The notes below the pieces were generated by a model that had not been told where the DNA came from, did not search any database, and was given only the letters and a program-made list of their open reading frames with translations. Both the position numbers and the translations under genes were made by a program. DNA of 7,538 nucleotides, taken from positions 1-7,538 of the forward strand of contig JAKAZX010000192.1 of NCBI GenBank assembly GCA_021826485.1, given 5' to 3'. Within the stretch, counting starts at the first letter, position 1. The number at the start of each line of letters is the position of its first letter. The stretch is from Pseudomonadota bacterium. Its GTDB lineage: Bacteria; Pseudomonadota; Alphaproteobacteria; Acetobacterales; Acetobacteraceae. Positions 1 to 6,757 of this stretch are shown here, piece by piece.

Positions 1-489
1 TTGCAGGCGGATGTCGAAATGCCACGTGCCGGCGGCCGCCGGCCGGGCGAGCAGCGTGGCGCGGCGCGCCGCATCCTCCACCAGCCCCAGGATCGGGTCG
101 GTCTCGTTCAGCGGCTCGCCGGCGAAGTAGGCGCGGGTGACCAGCCGGCCGAGGATGCCGCGGGCCAGCAGGTTGATGGCGAAATGCGGCGCCTGCTGCG
201 CATTGCCCGGGCCGGGCAGCGGGCCGGGGCGGACGGTGGTGAACCGGAACTGCCCGTCACGGTCGGTCGCGGACCGGCCGTAGCCGGGGAACCGATCCGA
301 CGCCGCGGGGCTCGCCTGCCACAGTTCGACGCAGCAATCCGCCGCCGGCGTGCCCTCCCCGTCGGTCACCCGGCCGGTCAGGGTGATCCGTTCCCCCTCC
401 GCGCCGAAGCGCGTCAGGTCGGCGAATTCGGGATGCTCGATCAGGTGCCAGTAGGGCCCGATGGTCTGGCTCGCGGTGGCGATCGGCAT
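1..489 (-). CDS. pcaG: Protocatechuate 3,4-dioxygenase alpha subunit (partial, C-terminus off the left edge)
   Basis: Alpha subunit of the intradiol ring-cleaving dioxygenase that opens protocatechuate to 3-carboxy-cis,cis-muconate in the cytoplasm. The ATG is at 487-489 and 163 codons are visible, in frame to the window edge. Family features are SQTIGPY near the N-terminus (residues 7-13), VELWQA at 54-59 in the first beta-sandwich strands, the PHFAINLLARG segment at 101-111, LVTRAYF at 116-122, and the closing WHFDIRLQ at 156-163. In known PcaG proteins this last motif lies roughly ten residues before the end, so only a short tail should be missing. The protein is shorter than the roughly 200-residue Pseudomonas PcaG, lacking an N-terminal insertion. 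As is usual for the alpha chain, it lacks the iron-ligand Tyr/His set, which sits on PcaH. It follows pcaH by 4 bp, with a GGAGG ribosome site overlapping the end of pcaH. The paired subunits make the identification firm. Confidence 0.95.
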   Translation of the reverse strand, partial: MPIATASQTIGPYWHLIEHPEFADLTRFGAEGERITLTGRVTDGEGTPAADCCVELWQASPAASDRFPGYGRSATDRDGQFRFTTVRPGPLPGPGNAQQAPHFAINLLARGILGRLVTRAYFAGEPLNETDPILGLVEDAARRATLLARPAAAGTWHFDIRLQ

Positions 490-493
490 GGCC

Positions 494-1219
494 CTATTCC
501 TCCGTGATCGTGGCGTCGCGCCCGCGCAGGACGATGTCGAAGCGGTAGCCGAGCGCCCATTCCGGCTGCGTGATCTCGATATCGAACTTCGCGATCAGCC
601 GCTGCCGCGCCGCCGCATCCGGCACCGCATGGAAGATCGGGTCCAGGTCCAGCAGCGGATCGCCCGGGAAATACATCTGGGTGATCAGCCGTGTCGCGAA
701 GCCGGGGCCGAACAGCGAATAGTGGATGTGATTCGGCCGCCAGGCGTTGAAATGGTTGCGCCAGGGATAGGCGCCGGGCTTGATGCTGGTGAACTGATAC
801 CAGCCGTCGGCGTCGGTGAACACCCGGCCCTCGCCCTTGAAATGCGGGTCGAGCGGCGCATCGTGCTGGTCGCGTTCATGAGCGTAGCGGCCGGCCGCGT
901 TGGCCTGCCAAAGCTCGATCATGGTGTCCGGCACCGGCCTGCCGTTCTCGTCCAGCACCCGCCCGCGCACCACGATCCGCTCGCCCATCGCCTCGTGGCT
1001 GCCGTGCTTCGAGAGGTCGATGGTCGCGGGATAATGGCTCGGGGAGAAGCGGGGGCCGGTGATCTCCGTCACCGTCTGGGGAATCCGCAGCAGCGGCTGC
1101 AACGGGTGGCGCTTGTGGGTGCTGCCGTACTCCGGGAAGTCGTTCGGCGGCTGCGTGCCCGGCGTGACGGCGCGAAAGCCCGTCCGCGCATCGGCCGCCG
1201 TGTCGTGAAGCTCGGTCAT
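494..1219 (-). CDS. pcaH: Protocatechuate 3,4-dioxygenase beta subunit
   Basis: Catalytic, iron(III)-binding subunit of protocatechuate 3,4-dioxygenase, 241 residues, the usual PcaH length. By alignment to the known family, the non-heme iron ligands are Tyr112 (in AGRYAHERD), Tyr151 (in PGAYPWRN), His164 and His166 (in WRPNHIHYS). Arg161, which helps position intermediates, is also conserved. An N-terminal segment with HPLQPLLRIPQT (38-49) and ITGPRFSP (53-60) is typical of beta chains and not of alpha chains. The ATG at 1217-1219 overlaps the TGA of pcaD by 4 nt (ATGA) and is preceded by a GGGAG ribosome site, so translation is probably coupled to pcaD. The stop is TAG at 494-496, 4 bp before pcaG. 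All catalytic residues are present, so an active enzyme is expected. Substrate is assigned from the pca context and the paired subunits. Catechol dioxygenases are single-subunit types and fit less well. Confidence 0.97.
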   Translation of the reverse strand: MTELHDTAADARTGFRAVTPGTQPPNDFPEYGSTHKRHPLQPLLRIPQTVTEITGPRFSPSHYPATIDLSKHGSHEAMGERIVVRGRVLDENGRPVPDTMIELWQANAAGRYAHERDQHDAPLDPHFKGEGRVFTDADGWYQFTSIKPGAYPWRNHFNAWRPNHIHYSLFGPGFATRLITQMYFPGDPLLDLDPIFHAVPDAAARQRLIAKFDIEITQPEWALGYRFDIVLRGRDATITEE

Positions 1220-2001
1220 GCGGAACTCTCCCTGTCCAGGAAGCGGCGCATCGCCTCGGTCACCGCCTCCGCCTGCTCGTAGGTCGGGATATGGGCGGCA
1301 CCGTTGATTTCGATCAACGCCGCCCCCGGGATCGCGGCCGCCAGCGCTGCGGCGGCGGCCGGCGGCGTCGCCAGGTCCTCCGTCCCCACCAGCACCTGCG
1401 CGGGCAGGCGCAGGCGGGCGGTGGCGGCGGCCAAGTCGGCGGCGGCGATCGCCTCGGCCGCGGCGGCGTAGCCTTCCGGGTCGGTCCGCAGCAGCATGGC
1501 GCGCAGGCCGTCGGTGTCGGGCGACCGCAGCGCCGCCGGCGTGACCCAGCGCGCCACCACCGCCTCGACGATCGCCGCCATGCCCTGGCCGCGCACGGTC
1601 GCGGCACGGTCGCGCCACAGCGCGGGTGGCGGGATCGCCATGGCCGTGTCCGCCAGGATCAGGGAGGCGACGCGGTCGGGCGCCAGTGCGGCCAGCGCCT
1701 GCGCCACCATGCCGCCGATCGACAGGCCCGCGACATGCGCCCGCGCGACGCCCAGCGCGTCCAGCACCGCCCGCATGTCGGCGGCGAAGCCGGCGATGCT
1801 GCCGGGGCCGGGCGTGGTGGCGGACAGCCCGTGGCCGCGCAGGTCCGGGCGGATCACCCGATAGCGCGCCGCCAGCGCCGCCGCCTGCGGCTCCCACACC
1901 CGCCCGTCGGTGCCGAGCGAGTGCAGCAGCAGGACCGCGGGGCCGTCCGACGGGCCGGACAGGGCGATGTGCAGCGTGGTCTGGTCAATGCGCAAGAACA
2001 C
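1216..2001 (-). CDS. pcaD: 3-oxoadipate enol-lactonase (alpha/beta hydrolase)
   Basis: Hydrolyses beta-ketoadipate enol-lactone to beta-ketoadipate, a later step of protocatechuate catabolism. The 261-residue product is a complete alpha/beta hydrolase. LLLHSLGTDGRVW (24-36) carries the oxyanion region and the SLGTD signature of PcaD proteins, and DLRGHG is at 53-58. The nucleophile is Ser94 in GLSIGG, the acid is probably Asp209 in GTEDLATP, and the base is His237 in GAAHIP. I chose the GTG start at 1999-2001 because GGGAGGGG lies a few bases upstream and because the protein then starts MFLRIDQTTL, matching the normal family length. A longer reading frame upstream would run into the divergent crotonase gene. 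It is first in the leftward operon and overlaps pcaH by 4 nt. In the pcaDCHGB order known from Agrobacterium, pcaC lies between pcaD and pcaH. Here it does not. Confidence 0.92.
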   Translation of the reverse strand: MFLRIDQTTLHIALSGPSDGPAVLLLHSLGTDGRVWEPQAAALAARYRVIRPDLRGHGLSATTPGPGSIAGFAADMRAVLDALGVARAHVAGLSIGGMVAQALAALAPDRVASLILADTAMAIPPPALWRDRAATVRGQGMAAIVEAVVARWVTPAALRSPDTDGLRAMLLRTDPEGYAAAAEAIAAADLAAATARLRLPAQVLVGTEDLATPPAAAAALAAAIPGAALIEINGAAHIPTYEQAEAVTEAMRRFLDRESSA

Positions 2002-2007
2002 GGCAAA

Positions 2008-2015
2008 CCCCTCCC
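2008..2015 (-). promoter_or_regulatory. Ribosome binding site that fixes the pcaD GTG start
   Basis: On the minus strand the sequence GGGAGGGG ends 6 nt before the GTG at 1999-2001. It is the strongest Shine-Dalgarno-like run in the divergent region and decides the otherwise ambiguous non-ATG start of pcaD. Confidence 0.6.
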
Positions 2016-2022
2016 GCGCGCC

Positions 2023-2050
2023 AGTATGCGGCCCGCGCCGATTGTGGCAA
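2023..2050 (-). promoter_or_regulatory. Putative sigma70-like promoter for pcaDHG
   Basis: Read on the minus strand, TTGCCA (2045-2050, five of six matches to TTGACA) is followed after 16 bp by CATACT (2023-2028, four of six matches to TATAAT). This would start transcription near 2016, leaving a leader of only about 15 nt that just includes the pcaD ribosome site. The position is sensible, but matches of this quality can arise by chance, so this is a prediction only. Confidence 0.4.
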
Positions 2051-2051
2051 T
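2041..2051. promoter_or_regulatory. Short inverted repeat ATTG-TGG-CAAT, possible operator
   Basis: ATTGTGGCAAT has perfect 4-bp arms around a 3-bp loop. It is an AT-richer patch in very GC-rich DNA and fully covers the predicted -35 box of the pcaD promoter. A repressor or activator half-site here could affect both operons. The arms are short and the symmetry does not extend outward, so chance is a real alternative. Confidence 0.25.
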
Positions 2052-2081
2052 GGGGTGGTGTTCCAGCGCGAGACCTGCCCC

Positions 2082-2870
2082 GTGACGCCGCTGCCCGTCG
2101 CCCTGCCGTCGTCGCTGCACTGCCGGATCGACGATGCCGTCGCCGTGCTGCGTCTGGCCCGCCCGCAGAAACGCAACGCCATCGATGACGAGATGGTGGC
2201 CGGGATCGGCGCCTGTTTTGCCGCCCTGCCCGCCGATGTCCGCGCCGTCGTGCTGCATGGCGAGGGCGAGCATTTCTGCGCCGGCCTCGACCTGTCCTCG
2301 GTGACCGAGAACGATGCGACCGCGGGCGTGTTCCACTCCCGCGCCTGGCACCGCGCGTTCGACCTGATCGAGAACGGCAGCGTGCCGGTGATCGCGGTGC
2401 TGCACGGCGCGGTGATCGGCGGCGGCCTGGAACTCGCCGCCGCCTGCCATATCCGCATCGCCGAGCCGACCACCTATTACGCCCTTCCGGAAGGCCAGCG
2501 GGGCCTGTTCGTGGGCGGCGGCGGGTCGGTGCGGGTGCCACGGCTGATCGGCACGGCGCGGATGCTGGACATGATGCTGACCGGCCGCACTTATGGCGCG
2601 CAGGAAGGGGTGGCGGCAGGTTTCTCGCAATATCTGGTGGATGCGGGCACGGGCCTGCACCGCGCGATGGCGATGGCCCGGCATGTCGCGACGCTCGCGC
2701 CGCTCAGCGTCTTCGGGGTGCTGCACGCGCTGCCGCGCATCGCCGAGGCTGACCCGCGGACCGGGCTGCTGATGGAGAGCCTGATGGCCGCCATCGCCGC
2801 CGGCGACCGGGAGGCGAAGGAGCGGCTGCGGGCGTTCCTGGAAAAGCGCGCGGGGAAGGTGGTGCGCTGA
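2082..2870 (+). CDS. Enoyl-CoA hydratase/crotonase family protein, probable hydroxycinnamoyl-CoA hydratase
   Basis: Crotonase-fold protein of 262 residues, predicted to add water across the double bond of the acyl-CoA made by the next gene. The oxyanion-hole segments are HFCAGLDL (64-71) and GAVIGGGLELA (109-119). The two acid/base glutamates of true hydratases are present as Glu117 (GGGLELA) and Glu137 (ALPEGQRG). In hydroxycinnamoyl-CoA hydratase-lyase, as I recall that family, the first position is serine, so simple hydration is favoured here over aldehyde release. RNAIDDEM (31-38) is the usual N-terminal crotonase motif. The start is uncertain: GTG 2082 gives a normal length with a weak GAGA site 8 nt upstream, while GTG 2055 and 2058 are in-frame alternatives. 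Its TGA overlaps the ligase ATG by 1 nt (TGATG). A different CoA substrate or an isomerase role cannot be excluded. Confidence 0.85.
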   Translation: MTPLPVALPSSLHCRIDDAVAVLRLARPQKRNAIDDEMVAGIGACFAALPADVRAVVLHGEGEHFCAGLDLSSVTENDATAGVFHSRAWHRAFDLIENGSVPVIAVLHGAVIGGGLELAAACHIRIAEPTTYYALPEGQRGLFVGGGGSVRVPRLIGTARMLDMMLTGRTYGAQEGVAAGFSQYLVDAGTGLHRAMAMARHVATLAPLSVFGVLHALPRIAEADPRTGLLMESLMAAIAAGDREAKERLRAFLEKRAGKVVR

Positions 2871-4717
2871 TGCGGACGCGGCCGGTCCGGCTCGGCAGCC
2901 CCGATGTGGCGTTCGAGCGGCTGGCGGACGGCACCATCCATGTTCGGCCGCGCCATGCGCTGCCGCCGTTCCCGGGGCGGCTGACCGAGCGGCTGGAGCA
3001 CTGGGCGGCGGCCGCTCCCGGCCGGGCCTTCGTCGCGCGACGCGACCACGGCGGCGCGTGGCGCGTGGTCAGCTACGGCGCCGCCTGGCAGGCGGTGCAG
3101 GCGCTGGGACAGGCGATCCTGGACCGGGGTCTCGGCCCGGAGCGGCCGATCGCCATTCTGTCGGGGAACGGCATCGAACACCTGCTGCTCGGCCTCGCGG
3201 CACTGCATGTCGGCGTGCCGTATGCGCCAGTTTCACCCGCCTATTCGTTGATTTCGAGAGATTTCCTGAAGCTGCGGGCGCTGATGGACATCCTCCGCCC
3301 CGGCCTCGTTTTCGCCGAGCACGGCGCCGCCTTCGCCGCCGCGCTGGCGGCCACCGTCCCGCACGCGACGGAGCTGGCCGTGGTGGAGGCGCCGCCCGCG
3401 GACCGGCCGGCGATGCTGTTCGATGCGCTGCTGGCAACCCGCCCCACCCCGGCGGTCGCCGCCGCCGCCGCGCGCGTCGGGCCGGACACGGTGGGCAAGA
3501 TCCTGTTCACGTCCGGCTCGACCGGCACGCCCAAGGGCGTCATCAACACGCAGCGCATGCTGTGCGCCAACCAGGAAATGCTGCGCTGCTCGCTCGCCTT
3601 CATGGCCGATGAGCCGCCGGTGATCGTCGACTGGCTGCCGTGGAACCACACCTTCGGCGGCAACCACAATGTCGGCCTGGTGCTCTACAACGGCGGAACG
3701 CTCCATATCGACGACGGCAAGCCGACGCCTGCCGGCATCGCCGAGACGGTGCGCAACCTGCGGGAGATCGCGCCGACGATCTATTTCAACGTGCCCAAGG
3801 GGTTCGAGGAGCTGGTCACCTATCTGCGCGCCGAGCCGGCGCTGCGGGCGACGTTCTTCAGCCGGCTGAAACTGATGTTCTATGCCGGTGCGGGGCTGGC
3901 GCAGCCGGTATGGGATGCGCTGGACGAGCTCGCGGTGGCAACGGTGGGGGAGCGCATCACCATGCTCACCGGCCTCGGCGCGACCGAGACGGCGCCGTTC
4001 GCCATCGTCTGCCGCCCGGACGTGACCGGCTCGGGCATTGTCGGCCTGCCGGTGACGGGCAACGAGCTGAAACTGGTGCCGACCGGCGGCAAGCTGGAGG
4101 CGCGGCTGCGCGGGCCGAACATCACGCCCGGCTTCTGGAAACAGCCGGAGGCGACGCGCGCCGCCTTCGACGAAGACGGCTACTACAAGCTCGGCGACGC
4201 GCTGAAATTCATCGACGATGCGCGCCCGGACCTCGGCCTGCTGTTCGACGGCCGCATTTCCGAGGATTTCAAGCTGGCGACCGGCACCTGGGTCAGCGTC
4301 GGCCCGCTGCGCGCCGCCCTGTTGGACGCGCTGGCGCCGTTCGTGCGCGACGTGGTGATCGCCGGGATCAACCGGGACTATGTCGCGGCATTGCTGATCC
4401 CCGACCTCGCGGCCTGCCGCGCCGCCTGCACCGATCTGCCCGCCGAGGCGGGCACGGCGGCGGTGCTGACGCATCCCGCGCTGCGCGCCCGGCTGCGCGC
4501 CACGCTCACACGGCTGGCCGCCGCCGCCACCGGCAGCTCCAACCGCGTGCGCCGCGCCCTGCTGCTGGAGGAACCGCCCTTGATCGATGCCGGCGAGATC
4601 ACCGACAAGGGCTCGATCAACCAGCGCGCCGTGCTCGGCCGCCGCGCCGCGCTGGTCGAGGCACTCTATGCCGAGCCGCCGCCGCCCATCATCATCAGTG
4701 CCGAGGACACGCCATGA
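2870..4717 (+). CDS. fcs: Feruloyl-CoA synthase-type acyl-CoA ligase
   Basis: ATP-dependent CoA ligase of the ANL (AMP-binding) superfamily, 615 residues, a normal length for feruloyl-CoA synthases. It is predicted to activate ferulate, p-coumarate or caffeate through an acyl-adenylate. Visible motifs are the phosphate-binding loop TSGSTGTPKG (214-223), WLPWNHTFGGN (255-265), YFNVPKGFEEL (305-315), GLGATETAP (368-376), YKLGDA (439-444), and the hinge DGRISEDFKL followed by TGTWVSVGPLR (460-481), a combination I associate with the feruloyl-CoA synthase branch. The C-terminal catalytic lysine is probably Lys580 in ITDKGSINQRA. The long N-terminal lead with PRHALPPFPGRLTERLEHWA (28-47) also fits that branch. 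The ATG overlaps the upstream stop, with GGAAGG about 10 nt upstream, and the stop overlaps the thiolase start by 4 nt. Family assignment is strong. The exact substrate is inferred. Confidence 0.88.
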   Translation: MRTRPVRLGSPDVAFERLADGTIHVRPRHALPPFPGRLTERLEHWAAAAPGRAFVARRDHGGAWRVVSYGAAWQAVQALGQAILDRGLGPERPIAILSGNGIEHLLLGLAALHVGVPYAPVSPAYSLISRDFLKLRALMDILRPGLVFAEHGAAFAAALAATVPHATELAVVEAPPADRPAMLFDALLATRPTPAVAAAAARVGPDTVGKILFTSGSTGTPKGVINTQRMLCANQEMLRCSLAFMADEPPVIVDWLPWNHTFGGNHNVGLVLYNGGTLHIDDGKPTPAGIAETVRNLREIAPTIYFNVPKGFEELVTYLRAEPALRATFFSRLKLMFYAGAGLAQPVWDALDELAVATVGERITMLTGLGATETAPFAIVCRPDVTGSGIVGLPVTGNELKLVPTGGKLEARLRGPNITPGFWKQPEATRAAFDEDGYYKLGDALKFIDDARPDLGLLFDGRISEDFKLATGTWVSVGPLRAALLDALAPFVRDVVIAGINRDYVAALLIPDLAACRAACTDLPAEAGTAAVLTHPALRARLRATLTRLAAAATGSSNRVRRALLLEEPPLIDAGEITDKGSINQRAVLGRRAALVEALYAEPPPPIIISAEDTP

Positions 4718-5958
4718 CCCGCACTTCCCGCGCCCTCACGGCGTCCTGGCCGGACGCATGGCTGCTGGATGGCTGCCGCACCCCGTTCGTGGACTATGCC
4801 GGCGCTCTGGCGCAGGTTTCGCCGATCGACCTCGCCATCAAGGCAGCGCGGGAGGCGCTGGCGCGCGCCGCGGTGGCGCCCGACGACATCGGCACCGTGG
4901 TGGTCGGCAACATGGCCCAGGCCAGCTTCGATGCCTACATGACACCGCGCCACGTCGGCCTGTATGCCGGCGTGCCGATCGAGGTGCCGGCGCACATGGT
5001 GCAGCGCGTCTGCGGCACCGGGATCGAGGCGATCATGCAGGCGGCCGACGCGGTGACGCATCGCGATGCCGGCGCGGCGCTGGTCGTCGGCACCGAGAGC
5101 ATGAGCCGCAACCCGATCGCCGCCTACACGCTGCGCACCGGCTTCCGCATGGGCCAGGCGGAGTTCAAGGACTTCCTGTGGGAAGCGCTGCTCGATCCGT
5201 CCTGCGGCTGCACGATGGGCGACACGGCGGAGAATCTGGCGCGGCGCTACGGGATCACGCGCGCCGAGGTGGATGCGTTCGCCGCCCGCAGCTTCGCCCG
5301 CGCGCTGGCGGCGCAGGCGGACGGGTTCCTGCCCGGCGAGATCGCGCCGCTGGCCAGCGAGACGTTCTCGCGCGAAGGCTTCGCCGACCGTGCTATCCGC
5401 CTGCCGCGCGGCATCGAGGTGATCAGCGCGGACAGCCACGTCCGCCCCTCCCCGCCGGAAACTCTGGCGCGGATCAAGCCGGCCTTCGGGGGCGTGCAGA
5501 CCGGCGGCAACTCCTCCGCCGTGGTGGACGGCGCGGCTTCCGGCATCGTCTGTTCCGGGGCCTATGCACGCGACACCAGCCGGACGCCGCTGGCGCGCAT
5601 CGTCGCCGGCGCCGCGGTGGGCTGCCCGCCGGAGATCATGGGCATCGGCCCGGTGCCCGCGATCCAGGCCGTGCTGGCGGCGACCGGGCTGCGGCTCGCG
5701 GACATCGACCGCGTGGAAATCAACGAGGCATTCGGCGCGCAGGTGATGGCCTGCGCCCGTGCGCTGGAACTCGACGAGGATCGGCTGAACGTCAATGGCG
5801 GCGCCATCGCGATCGGGCATCCGCTGGGCGCGACCGGCGTGCGCCTGTCGCTGACCGTGGCACGCGAACTGCGCCGGCGCGGGCTGCGCCGCGGCATCGC
5901 CTCGGCCTGCATCGGCGGCGGCCAGGGCATCGCGCTGCTGGTGGAAAACGCGGCGTAG
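4714..5958 (+). CDS. Thiolase (acetyl-CoA C-acyltransferase), probable aroylacetyl-CoA thiolase
   Basis: Thiolase-fold enzyme of 414 residues, predicted to split the 3-keto-3-arylpropionyl-CoA produced by the SDR into aroyl-CoA and acetyl-CoA. The nucleophile is Cys100 in QRVCGTGIEAI, followed by GTESMSRNP (126-134). Also present are NEAFGAQVMA (337-346), the histidine of GHPLGATG (His369) and the proton-donating cysteine of SACIGGGQG (Cys399), so the degradative active site is complete. It lacks the SRAPFVM-type sequence I associate with PcaF, so it is probably not the 3-oxoadipyl-CoA thiolase of the pca pathway, although that remains the main alternative. The ATG at 4714 overlaps the ligase stop (ATGA), with GAGGA ending 6 nt upstream. 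A 37-bp gap separates it from the SDR gene. Confidence 0.87.
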   Translation: MTRTSRALTASWPDAWLLDGCRTPFVDYAGALAQVSPIDLAIKAAREALARAAVAPDDIGTVVVGNMAQASFDAYMTPRHVGLYAGVPIEVPAHMVQRVCGTGIEAIMQAADAVTHRDAGAALVVGTESMSRNPIAAYTLRTGFRMGQAEFKDFLWEALLDPSCGCTMGDTAENLARRYGITRAEVDAFAARSFARALAAQADGFLPGEIAPLASETFSREGFADRAIRLPRGIEVISADSHVRPSPPETLARIKPAFGGVQTGGNSSAVVDGAASGIVCSGAYARDTSRTPLARIVAGAAVGCPPEIMGIGPVPAIQAVLAATGLRLADIDRVEINEAFGAQVMACARALELDEDRLNVNGGAIAIGHPLGATGVRLSLTVARELRRRGLRRGIASACIGGGQGIALLVENAA

Positions 5959-5995
5959 GCCGTCCCGATAACGCAATCTGCGGAGGCTGAGACGC

Positions 5996-6757
5996 ATGCA
6001 GCTCAAGGGTCAGGCAGCGATCGTTACCGGCGGCGGGTCCGGGCTGGGGGAGGCGACGGTGCTGCGGCTGGCGGCGGAAGGCTGCCGGCTCGCGGTGCTG
6101 GACCGCGATACGGCGCGGGCGCGCGATGTGGCGGCGCGGGTCGGCGGAATCGCGCTCGCCTGCGATGTCGCGGATGCGCAGGCAGCCGCGGCGGCCGTCG
6201 CCGCCGCAGCGACCGAGCATGGGCCGGCGCGCATCCTGGTGAACTGCGCCGGCATCGGCACCGCCGCGCGCATCGTCGGGCGCGAGGGCGCGATGCCGCT
6301 CGATGCGTTCGAGCGGGTGATCCGCGTCAACCTGATCGGCAGCTTCAACATGCTGCGCCTCGCCGCCGCCGGCATGACGGCGCTTGAGGCGCTGGACGGC
6401 GGGGAACGCGGGGTGATCGTCAACACCGCCTCCATCGCCGCCTATGACGGGCAGGTGGGACAGGCGGCCTATGCCGCCTCCAAGGGCGGCATCGTGTCGC
6501 TGACGCTGCCGGCGGCCCGCGAACTCGCCCGCTTCGGCGTTCGCGTGCTGACCATCGCGCCCGGCCTGTTCGCCACCCCGCTGCTGAACGAACTGCCCGA
6601 GGAGGTGCGGCGCGGCCTCGCCGAATCGATCCCGTTCCCGCCGCGGCTCGGCACGCCGGCGGAGTTTGCGGCGATGGTCGTCACCTGCATCCAGAACGCG
6701 TTCCTGAACGGCGAGACGATCCGGCTGGACGGCGCGCTGCGGATGGCGCCGCGCTGA
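5996..6757 (+). CDS. SDR-family 3-hydroxyacyl-CoA dehydrogenase (type II, HSD10-like)
   Basis: Short-chain dehydrogenase of 253 residues, predicted to oxidise the 3-hydroxy-3-arylpropionyl-CoA to the 3-keto compound. The nucleotide loop is TGGGSGLG (11-18). Asp36 at the end of the second strand (VLDRD) predicts NAD rather than NADP. NCAG is at 83-86, and the catalytic set is Asn112, Ser146, Tyr159 and Lys163 (YAASK). The C-terminal half, with NTASIAAYDGQVGQAAYAAS (143-162), TIAPGLFATPLL (186-197), IPFPPRLGTPAEFA (212-225) and ETIRLDGALRM (240-250), is characteristic of the type II 3-hydroxyacyl-CoA dehydrogenase (HSD17B10-like) branch rather than of FabG. GGAGG at 5982-5986 lies 9 nt before the ATG and supports the start. 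The TGA overlaps the next ATG by 1 nt. Branch assignment is good. The aromatic substrate is inferred from neighbours. Confidence 0.87.
   Translation: MQLKGQAAIVTGGGSGLGEATVLRLAAEGCRLAVLDRDTARARDVAARVGGIALACDVADAQAAAAAVAAAATEHGPARILVNCAGIGTAARIVGREGAMPLDAFERVIRVNLIGSFNMLRLAAAGMTALEALDGGERGVIVNTASIAAYDGQVGQAAYAASKGGIVSLTLPAARELARFGVRVLTIAPGLFATPLLNELPEEVRRGLAESIPFPPRLGTPAEFAAMVVTCIQNAFLNGETIRLDGALRMAPR

Larger units (their letters stand above)
2002..2081. promoter_or_regulatory. Divergent intergenic control region between pcaD and the crotonase gene
   Basis: Eighty bases separate the GTG start of pcaD (minus strand) from the GTG start of the crotonase gene (plus strand). This is the only gap in the window able to hold promoters for both operons. 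It contains a fair minus-strand sigma70-like promoter and a short perfect inverted repeat, listed separately. I could not find a convincing plus-strand promoter, which may overlap the end of pcaD or need an activator. No regulator gene (LysR, IclR or MarR type) lies in the window, so any dedicated regulator must be encoded outside it. Confidence 0.7.

Noticed and set aside
461..1282. 273-codon open frame on the plus strand opposite pcaH
   Set aside because: It is antisense to a full pcaH with all iron ligands. Its translation is Arg/Ala/Gly/Pro-rich with no recognisable motif, as expected for an antisense frame in very GC-rich DNA.
2002..2541. Upstream extension of the pcaD frame to 2541
   Set aside because: It would run antisense through the crotonase gene and add non-homologous Arg-rich sequence. 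The GTG at 1999-2001 with GGGAGGGG upstream fits the family length.
2082..2870. Crotonase as feruloyl-CoA hydratase-lyase (vanillin-forming)
   Set aside because: Glu occupies the position where HCHL has Ser, and no vanillin dehydrogenase gene is present while an SDR and thiolase are. A hydratase role is preferred.
3233..4474. 413-codon open frame on the minus strand inside the CoA ligase gene
   Set aside because: It lies wholly antisense to conserved ANL motifs, and its translation is low-complexity and unlike any family I know.
3640..4713. Apparent N-terminal extension of the thiolase frame back to 3640
   Set aside because: The extension overlaps most of the CoA ligase in another frame and is Arg/Ala-rich. 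The ATG at 4714 has a GAGGA ribosome site and gives the normal thiolase length.
4714..5958. Thiolase as PcaF (3-oxoadipyl-CoA thiolase) of the adjacent pca pathway
   Set aside because: It lacks the SRAPFVM-type sequence I associate with PcaF and is embedded in the other operon between the ligase and the SDR. Not absolutely excluded.
5959..5995. Possible terminator or internal promoter in the thiolase-SDR gap
   Set aside because: The 37-bp gap shows no convincing hairpin plus T-run and no good -35/-10 pair. Only the GGAGG ribosome site is clear.
4666..6006. 446-codon open frame on the minus strand across the thiolase gene
   Set aside because: It is antisense to a complete thiolase with its catalytic Cys/His/Cys set. 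The long frame is explained by rare stop codons at this GC content.
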